A DNA stretch of 64,000 nt from Yoonia maritima (GTDB taxonomy: Bacteria > Pseudomonadota > Alphaproteobacteria > Rhodobacterales > Rhodobacteraceae): NCBI RefSeq assembly GCF_002933395.1, contig NZ_PKFN01000013.1, positions 62,001 to 126,000 of the forward strand. Direction: 5' to 3'. Positions 51,848 to 60,992 of the stretch are shown one piece after another. Below the pieces are notes generated by a model. The model was not told where the DNA came from. It did not search any database and saw nothing but the letters and a program-made list of their open reading frames with translations. Numbering within the stretch: the first letter of the stretch is position 1; each line of letters opens with the position of its first letter. Both the position numbers and the translations under genes were made by a program.

Positions 51848-53113
51848 ATGACGCATATGAAGACACTTCTAGGGGTCGCGCTGACCTCGACTATTTTGGC
51901 CGGATCGGCCACCGCAGATGAACTCCGCATGAGCTGGTGGGGCGGTGATAGCCGCCACGCTGCAACCCAAGCTGGGCTTGAGGCTTGCGGCGCTAAGCAT
52001 GGCCATACGATCAGCCCCGAATTTACAGGCTGGTCTGGTCACTTTGAAAAGGTCGTCACCCAAGTTGCTGGCGGCACCGAAGCCGACATCATGCAGATTA
52101 ACTGGCCTTGGCTGCCAATCTTGTCTGCCGACGGCACTGGTTTTGCGGACATGAACCAACTGTCCGACACGATTGATCTGTCGAGCTGGGATGCCGCGCA
52201 AATTGATGCGGGCACAATGAACGGCGCGTTGAATGGTTTGTCCGTTTCGACGACAGGCCGCTTGTTCGTGTTCAACCCCGGCACCTACGCAAAAGCGGGT
52301 TTAGAGGTCCCAACAACTTGGGACGAACTGATGGCTGCGGGTCCGGTATTTCGCGATCAACTGGGCGAAGACTTTTATCCGTTCGAGGCCGCTGGCCTAG
52401 ACGCTGCTTTGATCGTTACGCTTTACGGCACACAAAAAACGGGCAAGCCCTTGATAGACCCCGCGACAAACACCGTTCTTTGGACGAAAGAAGAACTGGT
52501 TGACGCGATTGAGATGTACCAAGCGATGGTCGACGCGCATGTGATCGAAGCTTGGCGTGATCGTGCGGCTGCGGGCAACGTTGCCTTGCACGAAAACCCA
52601 CGGTGGTCACGCGGTGAAATCGCGGGCACTTACCAGTGGGATTCAACCTATTTCAAAGTCTCTGATCCTTTGGATGAAGGCCAAGAGATTGTTTATACCG
52701 GTATCCTTTCCCAGGATGGCCAGCAGACCGAGGGCATCTATCGCAAGTCGTCGATGGTGTTCTCGATCTCGGCTAACTCGGACAACCCCCAAGCCGCGGC
52801 AGAAGTGCTGAATTGCCTGTTGAATGAACCCGAAGGCGTGTCCGCAATGGGAACCGCACGCGGCGTTCCAAGTTCAAGCGCGGCAAAGGCATTGCTATCG
52901 GACGCAGGTGCTATCGCACCAGAACAGTCTGCAGCGCAGCAATTGGTTCTGGATGCCGAAGGGCCGGCAATCCACCCCTTCATGGAGCACCCAGATGTGC
53001 GTTCAGCGATGTCCGATAACCTAGAGCTGTTTGCCTATGGTGAAATCGATGCGGAAACCGCCGCCGATGATATGCTGTATGGCATCAACGAGGCGCTTGA
53101 AGACATTAAATAA
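51848..53113 (+). CDS. ABC transporter sugar-binding protein (family 1), pectic oligomers likely
   Basis: A 421-residue periplasmic binding protein with signal peptide (about residues 1-24, LLGVALTSTILAGSATA) and an aaagggaggaaacc site. The mature start ELRMSWWGGDSRHAATQAGL and EADIMQINWPWLPIL match CUT1 binding proteins for oligosaccharides. It comes after the membrane genes instead of before them. A hairpin in the next gap may protect its message. Cargo is inferred from the three pectin enzymes that follow in the same operon. Confidence 0.9.
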   Translation: MTHMKTLLGVALTSTILAGSATADELRMSWWGGDSRHAATQAGLEACGAKHGHTISPEFTGWSGHFEKVVTQVAGGTEADIMQINWPWLPILSADGTGFADMNQLSDTIDLSSWDAAQIDAGTMNGALNGLSVSTTGRLFVFNPGTYAKAGLEVPTTWDELMAAGPVFRDQLGEDFYPFEAAGLDAALIVTLYGTQKTGKPLIDPATNTVLWTKEELVDAIEMYQAMVDAHVIEAWRDRAAAGNVALHENPRWSRGEIAGTYQWDSTYFKVSDPLDEGQEIVYTGILSQDGQQTEGIYRKSSMVFSISANSDNPQAAAEVLNCLLNEPEGVSAMGTARGVPSSSAAKALLSDAGAIAPEQSAAQQLVLDAEGPAIHPFMEHPDVRSAMSDNLELFAYGEIDAETAADDMLYGINEALEDIK

Positions 53114-53121
53114 ATCCTTTT

Positions 53122-53148
53122 GGTGGCGCCGTGGTTTGCGGCGCTACC
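53122..53148 (+). other. Hairpin between ABC binding-protein and polygalacturonase genes
   Basis: A 9-bp stem with one mismatch, GGTGGCGCC (53122-53130) / GGCGCTACC (53140-53148), has a 9-base loop. It begins 8 bases after the binding-protein stop. No T-tract follows. It most likely stabilises the upstream message or attenuates read-through into the enzyme genes. Confidence 0.55.
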
Positions 53149-53173
53149 TATCTCAAACCTAACTGGTTATCCC

Positions 53174-54673
53174 ATGTCTGTTATTGAAACTATTGCTGTG
53201 ACACCACGCACGGCCACGGTACTGCTATCGCCTGATCAGGCGCTATATCATCTTGCTGAACCTAGGGCGTGGTCGTTGGCAAAGGCCGGAAATGAACCTG
53301 TTCAAACAGGCGAAGCCGCTAAGGTTTCAGTGTTTCTAGATGCACTAGAGCCCGACACAAACTATGAATTTCGCACGGCAATGGGTGTGGCAAGGTTTCA
53401 GACGCCTCCATGTGCGGGCCTAATCGATTTAACTGACTTTGGTGCAGCTACGGGCAGTGTTGATAATGCGCCTGCGTTTGCGGCGGCGATTGATGCGTTG
53501 CCGATAGGTGGGACGCTATACGTACCAGCAGGCAGATATGTTTCCAAACCAATATTTCTACGCAGTGATATGACCTTGTACTTGGCGAAAGGTGCCGAAA
53601 TCGCCGCGCCGGGTGACCGTGCAGACTGGCCTATTCTTCCAGCTTGGGACGAAAACGGATTGAATGTCGGTACTTGGGAGGGGCTCCCCGAAGCGAGTTT
53701 CGCGTCGCCAATTACTGCGATTGGATGTGAAAATTTGACGATCACCGGGCTGGGCCGCATCGACGGTGGCGGTGATAGTGGCGATTGGTGGAGCTGGCCA
53801 AAAGAAACCCGAGACGGCGCGCGACGCCCACGGACGTTGTTTTTGGCACATTGCCAGAATGTCACCCTAAGCGGGATCACTGTCGCGAATTCACCTTCTT
53901 GGACGGTGCACCCGTTTCATTGCTCAAATCTTATTGCTGCGGCGATGTTTATTCAGAACCCGCCAGACAGTCCAAACACCGATGGCTTCAACCCGGAAAG
54001 TTGCGTTGATATGCAGGTGGTTGGGCTAAGGATATCGGTCGGCGATGACTGCATCGCGGTCAAAGCAGGTAAGCGGCAAAAAGGTGATAACCGTCATTTG
54101 GCTCCGACAACCCGGCTGACTATCCGTAACTGCCTGATGGAACGTGGCCACGGTGCGGTGGTGCTGGGTTCCGAAATGAGCGGTGACATTACCGATGTGA
54201 CGATTACGCGTTGCACATTTGATGGTACGGACCGTGGTGTGCGGATCAAAACCCGGCGTGGTCGCGGCGGCAAAGTCGCACGGATCGCGCTTGATATGGT
54301 TCACATGGAAAATGTTGCGACACCTTTGGCTGTGAACGCATTTTACTTTTGCGATCCTGACGGTCGCAGTGATGCAGTCCAATCGCGTGATCCCGCACCA
54401 GTCGATGAAACCACCCCGTTGATTACCGATATTACACTTAAGAACGTGATGGCAAAGGGCGTGCAGCATGCTGCCGCTGCGCTTATCGGGTTACCCGAAG
54501 CGCCGATTACAGGAATTTCGGTTGATGGGTTTTGGGTATCTTACGATCCCAATGCAACACCGGGCGTTCCCGTCATGGCTAGCAACGTCGGCCCAGAACT
54601 TCACGCAGGAATTATTACTGAATTTGCCAGATTGGACGGTGATCTGACCGTCCTTTCACCAGAGGAAATCTAG
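53174..54673 (+). CDS. Glycoside hydrolase family 28 polygalacturonase, no signal peptide
   Basis: A 499-residue parallel beta-helix enzyme. The ATG at 53174 (MSVIETIAVTPRTATVLLSP) opens a small fibronectin-like domain (about residues 1-78), as in exo-polygalacturonases. The GH28 active site is complete: NTDG (268-271), GDDC (290-293), the histidine in RGHGAVV (326) and RIK (357-359). No signal peptide or membrane anchor is visible, so it probably works in the cytosol on imported oligogalacturonides, releasing galacturonate from the chain end. A rhamnogalacturonan activity cannot be excluded. Confidence 0.9.
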   Translation: MSVIETIAVTPRTATVLLSPDQALYHLAEPRAWSLAKAGNEPVQTGEAAKVSVFLDALEPDTNYEFRTAMGVARFQTPPCAGLIDLTDFGAATGSVDNAPAFAAAIDALPIGGTLYVPAGRYVSKPIFLRSDMTLYLAKGAEIAAPGDRADWPILPAWDENGLNVGTWEGLPEASFASPITAIGCENLTITGLGRIDGGGDSGDWWSWPKETRDGARRPRTLFLAHCQNVTLSGITVANSPSWTVHPFHCSNLIAAAMFIQNPPDSPNTDGFNPESCVDMQVVGLRISVGDDCIAVKAGKRQKGDNRHLAPTTRLTIRNCLMERGHGAVVLGSEMSGDITDVTITRCTFDGTDRGVRIKTRRGRGGKVARIALDMVHMENVATPLAVNAFYFCDPDGRSDAVQSRDPAPVDETTPLITDITLKNVMAKGVQHAAAALIGLPEAPITGISVDGFWVSYDPNATPGVPVMASNVGPELHAGIITEFARLDGDLTVLSPEEI

Positions 54674-54675
54674 CC

Positions 54676-55761
54676 ATGCTAAGCGACTATTTTGATGCCT
54701 ACGCGCGTGATCATAAATACTATAAAGGTGGATCATGGTGCTATGAAGACGGGCTCGTTTATCGTGCGCTCGAAGCGATGCATCAGGCGACGGGCGAAGA
54801 TCGCTGGCTTGATCACCTAAAGCGTTTGGTCGACGGCCAATTAACCGATGCGTCATTGCCGGTTGGGTATGATCCGTCAGAATATAACATCGATCACATC
54901 CTGTCTGGACGCGCTTTGGTTTATCTTCACGCGCAAACGGGTGATCCGAAATATATGATTGCGGCCGATTACCTTGCGCTGCAACTGAAACATCATCCGC
55001 GCACAAAATCGGGCGTGTATTGGCATAAACTGCGTTACCCTTGGCAAATTTGGTTGGACGGCTTGTACATGGGGCCCACATTTCAGGTGGGTTATGCGCA
55101 GGCAATCGGTGATCAGGCGATGGTGCAAGATTCACTGACGCAAATTGCCACCGCACTGAACACAAATCGCGACGCAAAATCAGGCCTATTCGCCCATGCA
55201 TATGACGAAGCGCGAATGCAGCCTTGGGCGGATAAAAAGACGGGTCATTCTGCGGCTTTTTGGTCTCGTGCAATTGGTTGGGTTGCGATGGCGCTTGTCG
55301 ATGTTGCCGAAGTCGTATCAGAACAAGAGTTCGCACCGTTACACCAAGACACGGTCGCGCTGCTTGAGAAAATATATGAACTACGTAAGCCCGACGGATT
55401 GTGGCTTCAGGTTATTGACCGACCCGACCTTGGTCAAAACTATCAAGAATCTTCGGCTTCTGCGATGTTTGTATATGCGCTGGTCAAAGCATCACGGATC
55501 GGCATTTTGCCCGCTAATTATGACGATCTCGTCGATACGCTGATTGATCAAACCGTGCGCCAACGCCCCGATGGTCAGCTAGAGATGTTTGACATGTGCT
55601 GGGTTGCTGGACTTGGTCCGTTCGAGGGGCGCTATCGTGACGGCAGCGCAGAGTATTACGTCAGCGAAAAGATTTGTTCTGATGATCCCAAAGGTGTTTC
55701 ACCATTAATCACGGCCTACGCGTTATCCTTGGAAATCAAAAAGGAACGCGCCGTTGGCTAA
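54676..55761 (+). CDS. Glycoside hydrolase family 105 unsaturated rhamnogalacturonyl/galacturonyl hydrolase
   Basis: A 361-residue (alpha/alpha)6-barrel enzyme of the YteR/YesR group. It removes the 4,5-unsaturated uronate left by lyases at the non-reducing end, providing the substrate of KdgF/KduI. Motifs are GGSWCYEDGLVYRAL (about residues 18-32), the general acid Asp128 in IWLDGLYMGPTFQV, and FAHAYDEARMQPWA (about 172-185) with HSAAFWSRAIGWVAMAL. No signal peptide is present, as is normal for cytosolic members. It begins 2 bases after the GH28 stop and overlaps the CE8 gene by 8 bases. Confidence 0.92.
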   Translation: MLSDYFDAYARDHKYYKGGSWCYEDGLVYRALEAMHQATGEDRWLDHLKRLVDGQLTDASLPVGYDPSEYNIDHILSGRALVYLHAQTGDPKYMIAADYLALQLKHHPRTKSGVYWHKLRYPWQIWLDGLYMGPTFQVGYAQAIGDQAMVQDSLTQIATALNTNRDAKSGLFAHAYDEARMQPWADKKTGHSAAFWSRAIGWVAMALVDVAEVVSEQEFAPLHQDTVALLEKIYELRKPDGLWLQVIDRPDLGQNYQESSASAMFVYALVKASRIGILPANYDDLVDTLIDQTVRQRPDGQLEMFDMCWVAGLGPFEGRYRDGSAEYYVSEKICSDDPKGVSPLITAYALSLEIKKERAVG

Positions 55762-57136
55762 TGTGCTGCGTCCTCAATTAACCAAGGCGCAAGCTGTTGA
55801 ATATTCAGCTGCCAATGTGTTGCGCTGTACAGGTGTTGCAGGCGACGAAACGGTTGATCCGTGGTGTCCATGGTTGGATGAATTCATGGGCGGGCAGGTT
55901 ATGGGCGACCCAGATTATATCGGCACGCCAGACATGGGTTTGGCCGAAGTTGTGAACCAAGCCGTGACAAAATGCGCTGGTCCTGATCGCATTTATATCG
56001 GCTTAGAGCCGGGCGTATACAAAGGTCCGGTCTATATCCCTCAGATTACTTGGCAGGGCCGGGCCGTTCCTATCACAATTTATGGAATGGATGGGGATCC
56101 AAGCCGCACCAAAATTTCTGCAAATGTCGATGCAGAAATGCCGGGGGACGAATATCAAGACCGATTTGCAGATCTGTTTACGGGACATGCCCCCGAAATT
56201 ATTGCGATATTTGACCGAATTTCTGCGCACATTAAGATCACGACGGCGAATGCGTCGGTGCTGCGGGTTGAAAACGACGGTTGTCAGCTTCGAAACCTGA
56301 CACTGGTTAATACTTATAACGCGGATCGGTTGCCACAGGGCGCAGACGATAGCGGTGCGACCCGCGCTGATTTTCAGCAAAGCACCGGGCAACATCAGGC
56401 TGTGGCCTTATTGGTTGCAGGCGCAGATAAAGTGCATTGTGAGAACCTGCATCTCGAAAGCTTTCAAGACACGCTTTACCTGAAATCGCCTGCTCCTTTC
56501 ACAACATCACGGTCGTATTTTAAGGGCTGTAAAATCGCTGGGGATGTGGATTTCATATTTGGTCAAACGACGGCTTATTTCACCGACTGTACGATTGTGT
56601 CGCGCGGATCACGTGCGCTTCATGCGTGGGTGGCGGCACCAAGCACGAATATTCGCACATCATTTGGATTCGTGTTCAGCGAATGCACGTTTGCCCATGA
56701 TGGCAGTGAAAACGCGTTGGCTGGGCGGTTCAGCTTAGGGCGGCAATGGTTTGAATCTGTACGGTCTACGCCGTATGGTGTGACGTCCGTACCGGACTAT
56801 ACTTGTGATCTTGATCATGTGTCAGAATACAACGAACCGAATGGAACGATCAGTCGCGCGACGCTAGAAGCCGTCGGTAAGTGTGTTATTTTGCGTTCTA
56901 AAATTGGCGCACATATCAACTCGGCAGCGCCATGGGATGACTGGAACGGCGGTACTTTCGATCGTGATGGTGCATATACGCCCGGCGCTTGGAATGCACG
57001 GTTCCGTCCCGTGCAGTTCCGCGCAGCCGATGTGACCTCTGCCCTTTCTGATTGGCTATCGGCGCAGCCGGTCGATCTGTCAGATGTTTCGCCTGATACT
57101 GTTTTTCTCGCTGAATTCGATAATCAAGAAATCTGA
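55754..57136 (+). CDS. Pectinesterase (carbohydrate esterase family 8), no signal peptide
   Basis: A 460-residue beta-helix pectin methylesterase. The TTG start at 55754 is placed 8 bases after aaggaa; a GTG at 55763 is an alternative. Active-site elements are Asp239 in ESFQDTLYLKS, Asp266 in GDVDFIFGQT and Arg330 in SLGRQW (canonically LGRPW). The N-terminus, MANVLRPQLTKAQAV, shows neither a signal peptide nor a lipobox. It is thus predicted to remove methyl groups from short, imported methylated oligogalacturonides. Its 3' end overlaps the convergent LysR gene by 13 bases. Confidence 0.9.
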   Translation: MANVLRPQLTKAQAVEYSAANVLRCTGVAGDETVDPWCPWLDEFMGGQVMGDPDYIGTPDMGLAEVVNQAVTKCAGPDRIYIGLEPGVYKGPVYIPQITWQGRAVPITIYGMDGDPSRTKISANVDAEMPGDEYQDRFADLFTGHAPEIIAIFDRISAHIKITTANASVLRVENDGCQLRNLTLVNTYNADRLPQGADDSGATRADFQQSTGQHQAVALLVAGADKVHCENLHLESFQDTLYLKSPAPFTTSRSYFKGCKIAGDVDFIFGQTTAYFTDCTIVSRGSRALHAWVAAPSTNIRTSFGFVFSECTFAHDGSENALAGRFSLGRQWFESVRSTPYGVTSVPDYTCDLDHVSEYNEPNGTISRATLEAVGKCVILRSKIGAHINSAAPWDDWNGGTFDRDGAYTPGAWNARFRPVQFRAADVTSALSDWLSAQPVDLSDVSPDTVFLAEFDNQEI

Positions 57137-58092
57137 TCAAGTCGCGCTTCCAGTTGGGTTAGCACACGTCGAACAGCGGGGCTTGGGTCGGACCCGCGCC
57201 GCTGGATTAATGCATATGCCCCAACGGTCATGTCATGAGCGACATCAAGAATGCGAACATTACTGCCGAGTTGGGCAGGATTCGTAAAAAGCTCGGCCAC
57301 GGATCGCGCAATTGGTGTGATTGCATTCGTGTCACTGATTAAGCCCATCGTAAGAAGAAGCGAGGACGTACTCAGCACCCGCGCTGGCGGTTCTAAGTCG
57401 TGTTCAAGTAGATATGTCTCGGTTGCTGACCGCATGAGACCGTTTTTCGCCTGCATGACCCAATCGTACGCCAAACAGTCCTTTAGCGTTAAATTTGTAT
57501 TCCGCAAAAGAGGGTGCCCATTTCGGACGACAAGTGCGATTGGTTCTGGGCCGATGGGGCGCAATGTGACAGCGCGCGGATCGGTATTTCCTAAAACACG
57601 GCCGAGATAGAAATCGAGACTATGCGCAAGCAGCGCCTCCGATAATTTGTCGGACGTATCCACCAGCACGTCAAATTCAATGTCGGGATAGGTCACCCGC
57701 AGTTCCCTTACGACCGGCAAGATAAGTTCTAACCCGGGTCCGGTGACGGTTCCGATCCGTACAATTCCGCGTGCGCCACTGTTGATCAGGCTGATTTCAT
57801 CGAATGCACTGTCCAGTTCCTGAAGCGTCGTGCGGGCACGCGCGGCAAGCACACGCCCGGCTTCGGTTAAGTCGACACCGCGTGGATGACGTTCGTACAG
57901 TTTGCTACCAGATGTTTTTTCAAGCTCTGACAGCAGTCGCGATGCGGCGGGCTGTGTCATCCCTAACTGGTCTGCCGCCGTCGAGATTTGACCAGTGTCT
58001 TCGACGCATACGATCAGCCGAAGCTGAGAGAACCGAAGCCCACGTTGGATAAGTCGTGCTGTTTGTCCAGTTTCAGAAACGGATTTAATCAT
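57124..58092 (-). CDS. gbpR: LysR-type regulator (GbpR-like) of the chvE operon
   Basis: A 322-residue LysR regulator. The start at 58092 (MIKSVSETGQTARL) is preferred because a palindrome at 58109-58128 covers the next upstream ATG (58110). The helix-turn-helix (about residues 20-80) has GLRFSQLRLIVCVEDTGQIS, TAADQLGMTQPAASRLLSEL and ERHPRGVDLTEAG. In Agrobacterium and Azospirillum, the LysR protein GbpR beside chvE activates it in response to sugars. The divergent arrangement here is the same, which supports the name; sequence identity was not measured. Confidence 0.8.
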   Translation of the reverse strand: MIKSVSETGQTARLIQRGLRFSQLRLIVCVEDTGQISTAADQLGMTQPAASRLLSELEKTSGSKLYERHPRGVDLTEAGRVLAARARTTLQELDSAFDEISLINSGARGIVRIGTVTGPGLELILPVVRELRVTYPDIEFDVLVDTSDKLSEALLAHSLDFYLGRVLGNTDPRAVTLRPIGPEPIALVVRNGHPLLRNTNLTLKDCLAYDWVMQAKNGLMRSATETYLLEHDLEPPARVLSTSSLLLTMGLISDTNAITPIARSVAELFTNPAQLGSNVRILDVAHDMTVGAYALIQRRGSDPSPAVRRVLTQLEARLDQIS

Positions 58093-58108
58093 GTGCTTTG
58101 ATCTATTC

Positions 58109-58128
58109 ATATACCAAATTATGTATAT
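58109..58128. promoter_or_regulatory. Palindrome in the gbpR-chvE divergent region
   Basis: A perfect dyad ATATAC (58109-58114) / GTATAT (58123-58128) with an 8-base spacer lies 17 bases before the regulator start and about 157 bases before chvE. Size and place fit a LysR recognition site for autoregulation and chvE activation. Binding is inferred. Confidence 0.5.
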
Positions 58129-58284
58129 CCAATGTCTAATTTCTGATTTGATTGCAATGACGAAGATTGCGACTGTCTGGCGCGTACCAAGCGTGGTGGG
58201 GATGGAAATTGATCCCACGCGAGGTGGCAAAAAGACAACGCATCGGGCCTGTATTCCGTGCTGCGATGCGCCAGGGAGGAAAAT

Positions 58285-59346
58285 ATGACTGGTTTTAAGA
58301 CAATTCTCGCGACCACTGCGTTGGTGGCATTGGGTTCAAGCGCAATCGCGCAGGACTCAGGTTATGTTGGTATCGCGATGCCAACGAAATCATCGGCACG
58401 TTGGATCGCTGACGGCGAAAACATGGTGCAGCAGTTTGAAGCCGCCGGATACGAAGTTGATCTGCAATATGCAGAAGACGACATTCCGAACCAACTTGCG
58501 CAGATCGAAAACATGATCACCAAGGGCGTTGATGTTTTGGTTATCGCTGCGATTGATGGCACGACACTGTCGAACGCACTGGCCAACGCCGCGGCGTCCG
58601 ACATCGAAGTAGTGGCCTATGACCGTCTGATCCGCGACAGCGGCGACGTCAGCTATTATGCGACATTCGATAACTTTAAGGTCGGTGTGCAGCAGGCGAC
58701 CACGATCGTTGACGGTCTTCAGGAACGCTTTCCAGATGACAAGCCGTGGAACGTCGAACTGTTCGGCGGTAGCCCAGATGATAACAACGCTTACTTCTTC
58801 TATGACGGTGGGATGTCGGTTCTTCAGCCTCTGATCGACTCTGGTGATATCGTGATCCAGTCCGGCCAAATGGGCATGGATACTGTTGGTACGTTGCGCT
58901 GGGATGGTTCCGTTGCGCAGGCGCGCATGGATAACCTGCTGTCTGCCAACTACACGGATGCGACAATTCACGGTGTTCTGTCGCCTTATGATGGTCTGTC
59001 GATTGGTATCCTTTCTTCGCTAAAGGGTGTAGGTTACGGATCTGGCGATATGGCAATGCCGATCGTTTCTGGTCAGGATGCCGAAGTACCTTCTGTAAAA
59101 TCCATGATCGCAGGCGAACAGTATTCCACAGTGTTTAAAGACACTCGTGAACTGGCCCGTGTGACTGTTGGTATGGTCGAAGCCCTGTTGAATGACGGAG
59201 AGCCTGAAATCAACGACACAACAACATACGACAACGGCGTAAAAGTCGTGCCGTCTTACCTACTAGAGCCTGTCGCAGTGACAGCTGAAAACTGGGAATC
59301 TGTTTTGCTTGAAAGCGGCTATTACAGTGCCGACCAAATCGAGTAA
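58285..59346 (+). CDS. chvE: Multiple-sugar periplasmic binding protein ChvE
   Basis: A 353-residue binding protein (354 in Agrobacterium). The ATG at 58285 follows agggaggaaaat and starts a signal peptide ending SAIAQD. Family features are [20 protein letters not shown] (about residues 30-49), the [15 protein letters not shown]-like segment ([18 protein letters not shown]), [20 protein letters not shown] (about 112-131) and [18 protein letters not shown]. ChvE binds aldoses such as arabinose, galactose, xylose, glucose and sugar acids, feeds GguAB and in Agrobacterium also signals to VirA. Here transport is the expected role. Two hairpins follow the stop. Confidence 0.92.
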   Translation: MTGFKTILATTALVALGSSAIAQDSGYVGIAMPTKSSARWIADGENMVQQFEAAGYEVDLQYAEDDIPNQLAQIENMITKGVDVLVIAAIDGTTLSNALANAAASDIEVVAYDRLIRDSGDVSYYATFDNFKVGVQQATTIVDGLQERFPDDKPWNVELFGGSPDDNNAYFFYDGGMSVLQPLIDSGDIVIQSGQMGMDTVGTLRWDGSVAQARMDNLLSANYTDATIHGVLSPYDGLSIGILSSLKGVGYGSGDMAMPIVSGQDAEVPSVKSMIAGEQYSTVFKDTRELARVTVGMVEALLNDGEPEINDTTTYDNGVKVVPSYLLEPVAVTAENWESVLLESGYYSADQIE

Positions 59347-59360
59347 TCAACCGCTCCCGT

Positions 59361-59430
59361 GATGGCGAGTGTTGTTCATGCTTGCCATCAATTTGGTTCC
59401 CGCCCGGTCCCCTATTTCAAGGCGGGAACC
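59361..59430 (+). other. Two consecutive hairpins between chvE and gguA
   Basis: The first pairs GATGGCGAG (59361-59369) with CTTGCCATC (59381-59389), with one G-U-type mismatch. The second is a perfect 10-bp stem GGTTCCCGCC (59395-59404) / GGCGGGAACC (59421-59430) with a 16-base loop. They fill most of the 113-base gap. They probably keep chvE message more abundant than gguAB. A T-tract is lacking, so full termination is unlikely. Confidence 0.65.
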
Positions 59431-59459
59431 ACCTATTCTAGCTCAGACGAGAGCCTTAA

Positions 59460-60992
59460 ATGTCAACAATTCTAGAAATGCGCGCGATCACCAAGGAATT
59501 TCCGGGTGTAAAGGCGCTTGATCAGGTGAGCCTGTCCGTGGCCGAGGGTGAAATTCATGCCTTGGTCGGCGAAAACGGCGCCGGAAAATCGACCCTAATG
59601 AAGGTGCTTTCGGGTGTTTACCCACATGGCACCTATACCGGTGATATCGTCTATGACGGTCAGGTCCAAAGCTTTGGCAGCATCCGAGATAGCGAAGACG
59701 AAGGTATCATTATTATCCACCAAGAGCTGGCGCTGGTGCCGCTTTTATCGGTGGCAGAAAACATCTTTCTCGGAAACGAACGTGCCAACCGTGGCGTGAT
59801 TGATTGGCGCAGCACCCGCAACGGTGCCGCCGAAGTTTTGGCGCGCGTCGGGCTGGACGAACACCCCGATACGATTGTCGACAACCTTGGCCTAGGCAAA
59901 CAGCAACTGGTTGAGATCGCAAAGGCGCTATCGAAAAACGTACGTCTGTTGATTTTGGACGAACCGACATCGTCCCTGAATGAGACCGACAGCGAAAAGC
60001 TGTTGGATCTGTTGCTCGAGTTCAAATCGCGGGGCATTACCTCGATCTTGATCTCGCATAAACTGAACGAGATTTCCCGCGTTGCTGATACGATTACAGT
60101 GATCCGCGACGGTGCTGCGGTGTCGCGTTTGGATTGCAGTGCGGGCATCAGCGAAGATGATATTATCCGCGATATGGTTGGTCGTTCGCTTGATGACCGC
60201 TATCCGCCGCGCATCCCACACGCCCGTGATGAGATCGCGATGGAGGTCAAAAATTGGTGCGTGACGCATCCGCTTCATGCTGAGCGCGAAGTCGTCAAAG
60301 ACGTGTCGTTCTACGTCAAAAAAGGCGAAGTGCTAGGCATCGCAGGGTTGATGGGTGCTGGCCGTACCGAATTGGCGATGTCCCTGTTTGGGCGCAGCTA
60401 TGGTGCACACATCCGTGGCGAGGTGTCGATCAACGGTGCACCCGTCCATCTGCCCAATGTGCGCAGCGCGATTAACGCGGGGCTGGCATATGCGACCGAA
60501 GATCGGAAAACCTATGGTTTGGTGCTTGATGATACGATCCGGCGCAATGTTCCATTGGCCAACCTTGAAGGTGTTGCGAATGGGATCGTAGTGAACAACG
60601 CCAAAGAGGTTGCTGTCGGAAACCAATATCGTGACCGGCTGAACATCAAATCCAGCTCAATCGAGCAGGAAACGGTGAACCTTTCGGGGGGCAACCAGCA
60701 AAAGGTCGTCTTGTCCAAATGGCTGTTTTCCGACCCTGAAGTTCTGATCCTTGATGAACCGACGCGGGGCATCGACGTTGGCGCAAAATTCGAAATTTAC
60801 ACGGTGATCCGCGAATTGGCCGCATCAGGCAAAGCGATCATCGTTATCTCTTCTGAATTGCCCGAACTGCTGGGCATCACCGACCGACTTTATGTCATGA
60901 ACGAAGGCCGCTTTGTCGGTGAAATGCCGACCGAAGACGCGTCGCAAGAAAAAATCATGGCCACCATCATTAAATCAGGGGACCAGGCATGA
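59460..60992 (+). CDS. gguA: Sugar ABC transporter ATPase GguA
   Basis: A 510-residue CUT2 ATPase with two nucleotide-binding domains (the MglA/XylG group). Domain 1 has Walker [12 protein letters not shown] (about residues 37-47), [16 protein letters not shown] as signature region and [13 protein letters not shown] as Walker B. Domain 2 has [16 protein letters not shown], the signature [16 protein letters not shown] (about 407-422) and [14 protein letters not shown]. It drives uptake of sugars presented by ChvE through GguB. It overlaps gguB by 4 bases. Confidence 0.92.
   Translation: MSTILEMRAITKEFPGVKALDQVSLSVAEGEIHALVGENGAGKSTLMKVLSGVYPHGTYTGDIVYDGQVQSFGSIRDSEDEGIIIIHQELALVPLLSVAENIFLGNERANRGVIDWRSTRNGAAEVLARVGLDEHPDTIVDNLGLGKQQLVEIAKALSKNVRLLILDEPTSSLNETDSEKLLDLLLEFKSRGITSILISHKLNEISRVADTITVIRDGAAVSRLDCSAGISEDDIIRDMVGRSLDDRYPPRIPHARDEIAMEVKNWCVTHPLHAEREVVKDVSFYVKKGEVLGIAGLMGAGRTELAMSLFGRSYGAHIRGEVSINGAPVHLPNVRSAINAGLAYATEDRKTYGLVLDDTIRRNVPLANLEGVANGIVVNNAKEVAVGNQYRDRLNIKSSSIEQETVNLSGGNQQKVVLSKWLFSDPEVLILDEPTRGIDVGAKFEIYTVIRELAASGKAIIVISSELPELLGITDRLYVMNEGRFVGEMPTEDASQEKIMATIIKSGDQA

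Noticed and set aside
54656-55336. 226-codon open frame on the minus strand opposite GH105
   Set aside because: It has no recognisable motif and lies fully antisense to a GH105 gene with intact active-site residues.
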